Origin: an uncultured Clostridia bacterium
Lineage (GTDB): Bacteria > Bacillota > Clostridia > TANB77 > CAG-508
NCBI GenBank assembly: GCA_934183045.1
Contig: CAKPRW010000037.1
Span: forward strand, 1 to 14,604
Direction of reading: 5' to 3'
Length of the DNA stretch: 14,604 nt
Positions 6,795 to 13,271 of this stretch are shown here, in pieces; positions within the stretch are counted from its first letter, which is position 1, and every line of letters begins with the position of its first letter. The translations under genes were made by a program, and so were the position numbers. The notes under the pieces are model-generated. The model ran no database searches and had not been told where the DNA came from. It saw nothing but the letters and a program-made list of their open reading frames with translations.

Positions 6795-7298
6795 ATGGAA
6801 ATTTTTACACTATTAGATACTTTGGAGGATTTATTAGAAGAAGGAAAGAGCATACCATTCTCATCTAAGGGGATAGTTGATAAAGAACAATTGATGGATA
6901 TTATAAAAGAGATTAGAATAAAACTTCCAGATGAGTTAAAACAAGCTAAATGGGTAAAAGAAGAAAGACAACGTATAATTGTGGAAGCTCAAAAAGAAGC
7001 TGATAATATTGTAAAAGAAGCAGAAAATAGAATAATATCAATGATAGATGAACATGAAATTACAAGAAAAGCATATGATCAAAAAACTGAAATTATTGAA
7101 ACTGCTAATGAAATGTCTAGAGAAATTTCTAAAGGTACAAAAGAATATGCAGATAGTCTATTAGCGAATACAGAAGATGTTATGCAAGAAACATTAGATA
7201 AATTAGGAACTAATATGACAGAAGCATTAAACTTAATGCAAATGTCATTAGAAGATACGATAAAAACAATACAGAATAGTAGAAAAGAATTACAATAG
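6795..7298 (+). CDS. Coiled-coil protein, ATP synthase b/DivIVA-like helix, function unknown
   Basis: A soluble, highly helical protein of 167 residues with no transmembrane segment or enzyme motif. The first 55 residues form a small Leu/Ile-rich domain (FTLLDTLEDLLEEGKSIPF). From about residue 57 a long charged helix carries alternating Ala and Glu/Lys (VEAQKEADNIVKEAENRI), the pattern seen in DivIVA C-termini and in the b/H subunits of rotary ATPases, which is why such proteins are often labelled ATPase-like. The last 50 residues (EDVMQETLDKLGTNMTEAL...) continue as amphipathic helix. AAAGGGG at 6782-6788 precedes the ATG by six bases. It shares the rsmD transcript and is followed by an intrinsic terminator. 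No rotary ATPase genes are nearby, so a scaffold or division-associated role is only a guess. Confidence 0.7.
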   Translation: MEIFTLLDTLEDLLEEGKSIPFSSKGIVDKEQLMDIIKEIRIKLPDELKQAKWVKEERQRIIVEAQKEADNIVKEAENRIISMIDEHEITRKAYDQKTEIIETANEMSREISKGTKEYADSLLANTEDVMQETLDKLGTNMTEALNLMQMSLEDTIKTIQNSRKELQ

Positions 7299-7325
7299 AA
7301 ATATTGGATTTGCAAAAACAAAAGT

Positions 7326-7371
7326 CAGATGTCAGAAGTCAAGAAACAAGACTTTTGAGATCTGTTTTTTT
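7326..7371 (+). terminator. Intrinsic terminator after the rsmD unit
   Basis: CAGATGTCAGAAGTC (7326-7340) pairs with GACTTTTGAGATCTG (7350-7364): fifteen positions with one G-G mismatch and one G-U pair, a nine-base loop, then seven T residues (7365-7371). Confidence 0.9.
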
Positions 7372-7383
7372 ATACATTATTAT
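7355..7383 (+). promoter_or_regulatory. Possible ftsK promoter overlapping the terminator
   Basis: TTGAGA (7355-7360), a 17-base spacer and TATTAT (7378-7383), each matching consensus at five of six positions. The -35 lies in the 3' arm of the preceding terminator. Only 35 bases remain to the ftsK ATG, so a promoter would have to sit here if ftsK is transcribed separately. Confidence 0.42.
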
Positions 7384-7418
7384 ATTCTGTACTATCAATA
7401 AAATTGTAGGAGGAAAAA

Positions 7419-9704
7419 ATGGCTAAAAAAAGAAGATATAAAAAGAAGAAAAAAACAGCATCAAAATTAGATGTAACTATAATTGGATTAATTGCTTTTA
7501 GTATACTTTTAGCTGTTTTGATATATACCAAATCAGGAGTAATAGGCTTAAAATTAAATGAAATATTAGGCGGAATGTTTGGAATAATGCAATATGTACT
7601 TCCAATAGGAGTTTTTGCTATTGCTATAAAACTAGCTAGTGAAGAAAGCGAAGAAATTACATCTAAATTGGTGCAATATTTTATTGCAGTAGTAAGCTTA
7701 TCAGTGGTATTTAGTGTACTTCAAATTTCATCAGGAGAATTGTCTTATACTAAAGAGTTATCTGAAACTGTAAAAGATGCATATTTTCTAGGAAGTCAAA
7801 GTAAAGGCGGAGGTGCAATTGGTGCTGTTGCAGCTGTACCACTTGAAAAATTATTAGGAGAAGTTGGAGCTGTTATATTTTGTATAGGAATTGCGGGAGT
7901 ATTAATAGTATTTACTTTTGGAATTAATTTGTCTGAAATGATAAATATGTTAGTCGAAAGAATGAGAGAAAGAAAAGAAGAAAGACTTGAAGAGAGGCTT
8001 GAAGAAAGACAGAGAATAGCAAGAGAAAGAGAAAAAGAAACTCGTGAAACACCAGCACAAAGACGAAAAAGAGAGAGAGAAGAAAAGAAAGAAAGAGCTA
8101 AATTAGAAAAAGAAAAAATGGATAAAACACCAATGGAAGAACAAATAAAAATCAACTTTGGTGGAAGAATTGTGGACAATGCAGAAGAAAAAGCAGGTTT
8201 GAAGAAATATGATCATAGTGGAGAAGATTTGGAACCTTTAACAAAAGAATCTAAAAAGAAAAAGATGCAACCACAAGTAACAGAACCTGATGTTATTGAT
8301 GCTAATTTATTCAAAGATGTAGAAGAAGAAAAAGAAGAAAAGAAAAAAGCAGTTTTACAATTGGAACATGCTGTTATCGTAGAAGATGAACATTATGAAT
8401 ATCCACCAGTAGAACTACTTAGTAAACCAAATAAAAAGACATTAAAAGGTGGTGCAAAGGCTTTAACTGATACAGCAACAAGATTACAAAAAACTTTATA
8501 TAGTTTTGGTGTATCTGCTAAAGTTGAAAATGTTTCTGTAGGTCCTGCAATTACAAGATATGAATTAAAACCAGCAGAAGGAGTTAGAGTAAGTAAGATT
8601 GCAAATCTTGCTGATGATATTGCTTTAAATTTAGCAGCAGAAACAATAAGAATAGAGGCACCAATACCAGGAAAACAAGCGGTAGGAATAGAAGTGCCAA
8701 ATAAAGAAAAAGAAGCTGTACATTTAAGAGAAGTTTTAGATAGTAGTGAATTTGAAAATAATAAATCAAAACTTACAATTGCATTAGGAAAAGATGTTGC
8801 TGGAAATATTCAATTAGCAGATATAGCAAAAATGCCACATGTTCTAATTGCTGGATCAACTGGATCAGGAAAAAGTGTATGTATTAATACAATTATTACA
8901 AGTATTATTTATCATGCTAAACCAAGCGAAGTTAAATTTGTTATGGTAGATCCTAAAGTTGTTGAATTGTCAGTATATAATGGAATACCACATTTACTAA
9001 TTCCAGTAGTTACAGATCCAAGAAAAGCAGCAGGGGCTTTAGCGTGGGCTGTTCAAGAAATGGATGATAGATATAATAAGTTTGCAAGTAAAGGTGTACG
9101 TGATCTAAAAGGATATAATAAAGCAATAGAAAAAGAAAATGAAGCAGGAAAACTACCACAAATAGTTATTATAATAGATGAGTTAGCTGATTTAATGATG
9201 GTGGCTAAAAATGATGTTGAAGATGCAATATGTCGTTTGGCACAAAAGGCAAGAGCTGCTGGTATGCATTTAGTAATTGCTACTCAAAGACCATCAGTAG
9301 ATGTAATTACAGGATTAATTAAAGCTAATGTTCCATCAAGAATAGCATTTGCTGTTTCATCACAAGTAGATTCAAGAACTATACTAGATAGTGTAGGAGC
9401 AGAGAAATTACTTGGAAAAGGAGATATGTTATTCTTCCCTTCGGGAGCTCCAAAACCATCAAGAGTGCAAGGTGCTTTTGTGTCTGATGATGAAGTAGAA
9501 AAAATAGTAGACTTCATAAAATCTAATGGAACAGCAACTTATAGTGAAGATATATTAGAAAGTATAGAAAATAGCAATAAAACTGACAAAGAAATAGCTC
9601 AATCAAATGAAGATGATGATACTGATCCATTTTTAATGGAGGCAATACAAACGGTTGTGGAAACTCGGACAAGCTTCAACGTCTTTTATTCAAAGGAGAT
9701 TTAA
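7419..9704 (+). CDS. ftsK: DNA translocase FtsK/SpoIIIE, frame broken before the gamma domain
   Basis: A septum-located hexameric DNA pump that moves chromosome ends across the closing septum; in sporulating Firmicutes the SpoIIIE relative fills the forespore. The 761 residues show a Lys/Arg-rich start, four membrane helices (about 19-36, 50-72, 84-103 and 143-168), a highly charged linker (about 175-320) with an RLEERLEERQR repeat, the VELLSKPNKK entry to the motor (about 328), Walker A GSTGSGKS (479-486) and Walker B IIIDELADLM (Asp587-Glu588). Near residue 749 the frame should continue VVETGQASTS but reads VVETRTS and stops 12 codons later. The missing gamma domain follows intact in the +1 frame. 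AGGAGG (7408-7413) supports the ATG. As written, the product is an otherwise complete motor lacking the DNA-orienting domain. Confidence 0.92.
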   Translation: MAKKRRYKKKKKTASKLDVTIIGLIAFSILLAVLIYTKSGVIGLKLNEILGGMFGIMQYVLPIGVFAIAIKLASEESEEITSKLVQYFIAVVSLSVVFSVLQISSGELSYTKELSETVKDAYFLGSQSKGGGAIGAVAAVPLEKLLGEVGAVIFCIGIAGVLIVFTFGINLSEMINMLVERMRERKEERLEERLEERQRIAREREKETRETPAQRRKREREEKKERAKLEKEKMDKTPMEEQIKINFGGRIVDNAEEKAGLKKYDHSGEDLEPLTKESKKKKMQPQVTEPDVIDANLFKDVEEEKEEKKKAVLQLEHAVIVEDEHYEYPPVELLSKPNKKTLKGGAKALTDTATRLQKTLYSFGVSAKVENVSVGPAITRYELKPAEGVRVSKIANLADDIALNLAAETIRIEAPIPGKQAVGIEVPNKEKEAVHLREVLDSSEFENNKSKLTIALGKDVAGNIQLADIAKMPHVLIAGSTGSGKSVCINTIITSIIYHAKPSEVKFVMVDPKVVELSVYNGIPHLLIPVVTDPRKAAGALAWAVQEMDDRYNKFASKGVRDLKGYNKAIEKENEAGKLPQIVIIIDELADLMMVAKNDVEDAICRLAQKARAAGMHLVIATQRPSVDVITGLIKANVPSRIAFAVSSQVDSRTILDSVGAEKLLGKGDMLFFPSGAPKPSRVQGAFVSDDEVEKIVDFIKSNGTATYSEDILESIENSNKTDKEIAQSNEDDDTDPFLMEAIQTVVETRTSFNVFYSKEI

Positions 9705-9852
9705 AGTAGGCTATGCAAGGGCTGGTAGAATCATAGATCAAATGGAAGAAAGAGGAGTAATTTCAGGATATCAAGGAAGTAAACCAAGAGAGGTACTTAT
9801 GACACCAGAAAGATTGAATGAATTGAAGATGGGAAGTAGTGAAAATACTTAA
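9655..9852 (+). CDS. ftsK: FtsK gamma (winged-helix) domain, out-of-frame 3' part of ftsK
   Basis: This frame carries the FtsK gamma domain: GQASTSFIQRRFKVGY, then ARAGRIIDQMEERGVISG and the QGSKPREVL ending. The domain recognises polar KOPS/SRS guide sequences and, in FtsK, activates XerCD. It belongs in one polypeptide with the motor encoded upstream. True homology begins at GGA 9667; the residues before it are overlap read in a second frame. TTG at 9655 is the first possible start codon, but no Shine-Dalgarno sequence precedes it, so separate translation is unlikely. Removing one base at about 9664-9666 would restore a continuous gene of 7419-9852. This is either a sequence error, a real disruption, or less likely a +1 recoding site. 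Confidence 0.85.
   Translation: MWKLGQASTSFIQRRFKVGYARAGRIIDQMEERGVISGYQGSKPREVLMTPERLNELKMGSSENT
9660..9669 (+). other. ftsK frameshift point
   Basis: In the upstream frame the codons are GAA ACT CGG ACA; the downstream homology needs GAA ACT GGA CAA. One extra base, most simply C9666, accounts for the shift. The site is not in a long homopolymer: the longest run nearby is three A residues. Confidence 0.85.
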
Positions 9853-9898
9853 AAATGTTGAGTAAATATGTTTAATGTTTCGAATAATATTAAATAAA

Positions 9899-9924
9899 AC
9901 TTCTAAAATATATTAATTGGAAGT
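9899..9924. repeat. Weak hairpin in the ftsK-downstream spacer
   Basis: ACTTCTAA (9899-9906) can pair with TTGGAAGT (9917-9924), with one G-U pair and a ten-base A/T loop. No T tract follows, so it is not a convincing terminator. No clear promoter is seen in this 102-base spacer. Confidence 0.4.
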
Positions 9925-9941
9925 ATATAGAAAACTAAAGA

Positions 9942-9947
9942 AAGGAG
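9942..9947 (+). promoter_or_regulatory. Ribosome binding site for the TTG start at 9955
   Basis: AAGGAG sits seven bases before TTG 9955. It is the only good site in the region and supports the non-ATG start. Confidence 0.7.
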
Positions 9948-9954
9948 AATAGAT

Positions 9955-11538
9955 TTGCAAAAGAAAAGTGATAAATTTTTAGAGAAGATAGTTAAAAAAG
10001 ATTATAATAATGAATTAGAAAAAATACTAGAAAAAAAGAACTTTGATGAAAATGTAAAAAGTATTCTCCTTAGTATCTTATATAAAATTGAAACAGCTTA
10101 TAAAGACTATGAAAAAGTAAAACAAGATGTAGAAACAAAAGATGAATTTATAAAAATGTTTCTAAAACAAATAGAAGATAATTGCGAAGAAATAAAAGTT
10201 ATATCATTAAAATCAGAAGATAGTAGAATATTAGGAAATAAAACTTTCTTAGTAGACAAAAAAAATAGAAAAATCATTTGTTATCCTATTGAAAGGAAAT
10301 TATTATATTGTATTTCTAAGATAAGCAAGAAAGATAAAATTATAAAAGATGATTATTTCTTAATAAACAAAACATTATCAAATTTAATTAATGTAGGAAA
10401 TTGTATAAATCAAGTTGAACCAATGAGAGATTTTAATGGATATTCTTGGACAACTATACCAAAAGAAATGGAGAGTATACAACATAATATAATATATCAA
10501 AATTTAAGGATCTTATTAGGAAATGAATTTCTAAATGATTGGATTTATAACAAAGAATATATTATAGATTATATGGAATTATTGAGAAAAAATTTAATAA
10601 AAAAATATGGTAAAACAGAAGGGGCTGGAATAATTAATACATTAAGTCAATTGTCTGTTTTAATGGATGTTAGATACAATAAAAATGCAAGAGAAGAAAT
10701 TATTAATATAAAAAATGAAGTAGAAGAAAAATTAGAAAAGGTACAAGATAGTAAAAAATTCGTTGAAAAAATAACAAAAGAAAAGATGGAATTAACCAAA
10801 AAAATAAAATATATAGATGAAACTCTTAATAATAAAAATATGTTACAAGAAGAATATGTAAGAAGGAATGAAAACTTACCATTAGAAGAAAAGATTTTTA
10901 GCATTAGAATTCTATCAAAAATATTAGAGGATGAAAGAGGCGAATGTTTAGAAAAAATAGAAGAATTGAATAACGTATTAAGTCCTAAAAAATATTTAAA
11001 GTATAGAAAAGAACTAGAGGAAAAAGAGAAATATCTTATATTGTTAGATGAAGGAAATATAGATAAAGAAATTGATAAGTTAATAATTGAAATTCAGAAA
11101 GAATTTTTAAGATGTTATTATACAAAATTAGAAAGAGTTCAAACAAAACAAGAGATTATAAAAATGATTTATGAATTTAGATATTATTGTATGATTCCAT
11201 ATGATGATGAAAGAAACATCTATGAGATAAAACAATTACAAAAAAGAATAGAACAAATAAAAAGAATCTTAATTCAAAAAGCAGGCGAAATAAAAGCTAT
11301 AAACGTATTCGCAAAAGATGAAGAAGTGAATTATCAAATGCTTAAAAATATTTTCAATATAAGGATAATAAATTTAGAAGAGTTATCAATAAAAGTTACG
11401 AAAGAAAAAGAAGATTTTTTTGTTCAACTATTTGATGACAATGTTTTTGAAGAAAAAACTATAATTGCAAATAGTGAAAACATAAATAAAAAGGATTTAG
11501 AAATAAGATTAAACAAAAAAGTAAAAATTTTCTTATAG
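9955..11538 (+). CDS. Uncharacterised 527-residue helical cytoplasmic protein
   Basis: I do not recognise this family. The protein is Lys/Glu/Ile-rich, with no signal peptide, membrane helix, P-loop, metal-binding Cys/His cluster or nuclease motif. Residues 1-80 are charged helix (DKFLEKIVKKDYNNELEKI). About 90-220 looks like a mixed globular region containing the least repetitive sequence (RDFNGYSWTTIPKEMESIQ). About 240-470 is dominated by heptad-like helices (EEIINIKNEVEEKLEKVQ, IYEIKQLQKRIEQIKRI). The last 60 residues return to strand-like sequence (NIFNIRIINLEELSIKV). The TTG start is set by AAGGAG at 9942-9947. Its stop codon overlaps the ribosome site of the next gene, so it is probably translated together with the beta-CASP protein. 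A scaffold or partner role is an inference only from that arrangement. Confidence 0.72.
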   Translation: MQKKSDKFLEKIVKKDYNNELEKILEKKNFDENVKSILLSILYKIETAYKDYEKVKQDVETKDEFIKMFLKQIEDNCEEIKVISLKSEDSRILGNKTFLVDKKNRKIICYPIERKLLYCISKISKKDKIIKDDYFLINKTLSNLINVGNCINQVEPMRDFNGYSWTTIPKEMESIQHNIIYQNLRILLGNEFLNDWIYNKEYIIDYMELLRKNLIKKYGKTEGAGIINTLSQLSVLMDVRYNKNAREEIINIKNEVEEKLEKVQDSKKFVEKITKEKMELTKKIKYIDETLNNKNMLQEEYVRRNENLPLEEKIFSIRILSKILEDERGECLEKIEELNNVLSPKKYLKYRKELEEKEKYLILLDEGNIDKEIDKLIIEIQKEFLRCYYTKLERVQTKQEIIKMIYEFRYYCMIPYDDERNIYEIKQLQKRIEQIKRILIQKAGEIKAINVFAKDEEVNYQMLKNIFNIRIINLEELSIKVTKEKEDFFVQLFDDNVFEEKTIIANSENINKKDLEIRLNKKVKIFL

Positions 11539-11542
11539 GAGG
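11537..11542 (+). promoter_or_regulatory. Ribosome binding site overlapping the upstream stop codon
   Basis: AGGAGG begins inside the TAG stop (11536-11538) of the preceding gene and lies six bases before ATG 11549, the arrangement of translational coupling. Confidence 0.8.
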
Positions 11543-11548
11543 TTAAAT

Positions 11549-13192
11549 ATGAAAATAACTTTTTTAGGAGCAACAAGAACAGTTACAGGATCAAACTTTT
11601 TAGTTGAAGCTGCAGGTAAAAAATTTTTAGTGGATTGTGGAATGTGGCAAGGAAAAGCAGAACTAGAAATGGAAAATTCAGAAGAATTTGCTTTTGATGT
11701 AAATGACATAGATTTTATGTTATTAACACATGCACATATAGATCATTCAGGAAGAATTCCAAAATTGTATAAGGAAGGCTATAAGAATAAAATATATGCA
11801 CATAAAGCAACATGTGATTTATGTACTTTGATGTTACCAGACAGTGGACATATTCAAGAAATGGAAAACGAGTGGAAAAATAGAAAAAGAGTTAGAAAAG
11901 GCGAAAAAGAAATAGAACCATTATATACAGCTGAAGATGCAGTGAGATGTTTGGAAATATTTGAGCCAGTGAATTATGATGAAATTATCGAAATAACTCC
12001 AGAAATACATGCTAGATTTAATGATGCTGGTCATATGTTAGGATCTAGTATTATTGAAGTGTGGGTAAATGAAGACGGAAAAGAAGTGAAAACTGTATTT
12101 ACAGGGGATATTGGAAATAATGATATTCCACTATTAAGTGAACCAACAATGATTGAAGATACAGATTATTTAGTAATGGAATCAACATATGGTAGTAGAT
12201 TACATTTGAAAAATCAAGAAAAGGCCCAGATGTTTTTGGATATCGTTTCTGAAACATTAGATAATGGTGGAACAGTTGTAATACCATCATTTGCTGTTGG
12301 AAGAACACAAGAAATATTATATGAAATTAATAAATTAAAAGATATTATAGACGATGAAGAATTTAAAAGAAAATACAAAACTTTAATGAAAGCTGCAGTT
12401 TATGTAGATAGTCCTCTTGCTATTTCAGCAACAGAAGTTTTTAAAGAAAATATGGAACTATTTGATGAAGAAACACAAAAACAAATAGCTAGCGGAGATA
12501 ATCCATTAGAATTTCCAGGTTTACAATTTACAAGAACTGCTGATGAATCAAAAGCATTAAATGAAGATAATACTCCAAGTATCATAATATCAGCAAGTGG
12601 AATGTGTGAAGTTGGAAGAATCAAACATCATTTAAAACACAATCTATGGAATCCTAATTCAACAGTGCTATTTGTAGGATATCAAGCGCCAGGAACATTA
12701 GGGTATAGCATAGTAAATGGAGCAAAAAAAGTAAAAATATTTGGAGAAGAAATTGCTGTAAATGCAAGAATTGAATATATAGAAGGATATTCAGGACATG
12801 CAGATCAAGAAGGACTAATGAACTTTATATATTCATTTATAAAAAAACCAAAACACATATTCTTAGTACACGGAGAGCCAGAATCTCAAGACGTACTAGA
12901 AGAAAAAATAGAACAAGAAACAGGAATAGGAGTAACAATACCAGAATTTGGTGAAACATACGAACTAAACGAACAAATAGAAATGACACATAAAATAGAA
13001 AGAAAAATAAAAAATACACTAAAAAATGAAATGATAGACAGATTAGAAAAACTAAAAGCAGAAATGAAAGATATGGACGAATACGTAAGACAAGACTTAA
13101 ACGACAAAAACTTGAAAGATGAAGACATATTTAGAATAAACGAAAAAATGAAAGAATTAGAAAAACAAATAATAAATGTCATAGAAGGATAA
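11549..13192 (+). CDS. MBL-fold/beta-CASP nuclease-family protein with RNA-specificity domain
   Basis: A 547-residue metallo-beta-lactamase protein of the beta-CASP group (related to CPSF73/Ysh1 and bacterial TTHA0252-type proteins), enzymes that cut RNA using two zinc ions. Metal motifs are HAHIDH (61-66), AGHMLGSS with His162, TGDIG with its Asp, and ESTYG (211-215). The beta-CASP insertion shows PSFAVGRTQEILYEI and YVDSPLAISATEVF. It is followed by the ISASGMCEVGRIKHHL region, YSGHADQ (414-420, His417) and HGEPES (His441), so all catalytic positions appear intact. The last 75 residues or so form a charged helical tail (MIDRLEKLKAEMKDMDEYV) beyond the core fold. The tail codons are unusually T-poor. 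RNA processing is the likely role; the exact substrate is unknown. Confidence 0.93.
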   Translation: MKITFLGATRTVTGSNFLVEAAGKKFLVDCGMWQGKAELEMENSEEFAFDVNDIDFMLLTHAHIDHSGRIPKLYKEGYKNKIYAHKATCDLCTLMLPDSGHIQEMENEWKNRKRVRKGEKEIEPLYTAEDAVRCLEIFEPVNYDEIIEITPEIHARFNDAGHMLGSSIIEVWVNEDGKEVKTVFTGDIGNNDIPLLSEPTMIEDTDYLVMESTYGSRLHLKNQEKAQMFLDIVSETLDNGGTVVIPSFAVGRTQEILYEINKLKDIIDDEEFKRKYKTLMKAAVYVDSPLAISATEVFKENMELFDEETQKQIASGDNPLEFPGLQFTRTADESKALNEDNTPSIIISASGMCEVGRIKHHLKHNLWNPNSTVLFVGYQAPGTLGYSIVNGAKKVKIFGEEIAVNARIEYIEGYSGHADQEGLMNFIYSFIKKPKHIFLVHGEPESQDVLEEKIEQETGIGVTIPEFGETYELNEQIEMTHKIERKIKNTLKNEMIDRLEKLKAEMKDMDEYVRQDLNDKNLKDEDIFRINEKMKELEKQIINVIEG

Positions 13193-13208
13193 AGGGGACG
13201 CGCCCCTT
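13192..13208. repeat. GC-rich hairpin I
   Basis: AAGGGG (13192-13197) and CCCCTT (13203-13208) form a 6-bp stem with an ACGCG loop directly at the end of the beta-CASP gene. No T tract follows it. Confidence 0.75.
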
Positions 13209-13214
13209 GATCGG

Positions 13215-13245
13215 TTTGCCAAAAAGGCCCGGCCCTTTTGGCAAA
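13215..13245. repeat. GC-rich hairpin II, possible REP-like element or terminator
   Basis: TTTGCCAAAA (13215-13224) pairs exactly with TTTTGGCAAA (13236-13245). After one A-C mismatch, GG pairs with CC across a CCCGG loop. With hairpin I it makes a 53-base block of about 60% G+C in a strongly A/T-rich region. It could terminate transcription, but the following TTTGACAGG is not a proper T tract. A REP- or MITE-like element is an alternative. Confidence 0.7.
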
Positions 13246-13271
13246 TTTGACAGGTTTTATAGGAGAGTAAG

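Noticed and set aside
7796..8179. Minus-strand open frame inside ftsK
   Set aside because: Ser/Leu-rich antisense of the charged linker and membrane region; it lies wholly within a well-supported gene.
9690..9700. AAGGAG inside the ftsK overlap as a stimulator of frameshifting
   Set aside because: It lies about 26 bases downstream of the shift site, whereas a stimulatory Shine-Dalgarno must lie just upstream of it.
9859..9914. Possible promoter for the gene at 9955
   Set aside because: TTGAGT-like and TAATAT or TAAAAT hexamers occur, but none is 16-18 bases from a matching partner.
12886..13182. Minus-strand open frame at the end of the beta-CASP gene
   Set aside because: It exists because the sense strand is T-poor and so has few antisense stops; no coding signature is seen.
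13247..13252. Perfect TTGACA, a possible -35 for the GH15 gene
   Set aside because: The -10 would have to lie at about 13270-13275, where the sequence is AGATGG and coincides with the ATG; a transcript from it would lose the ribosome site.
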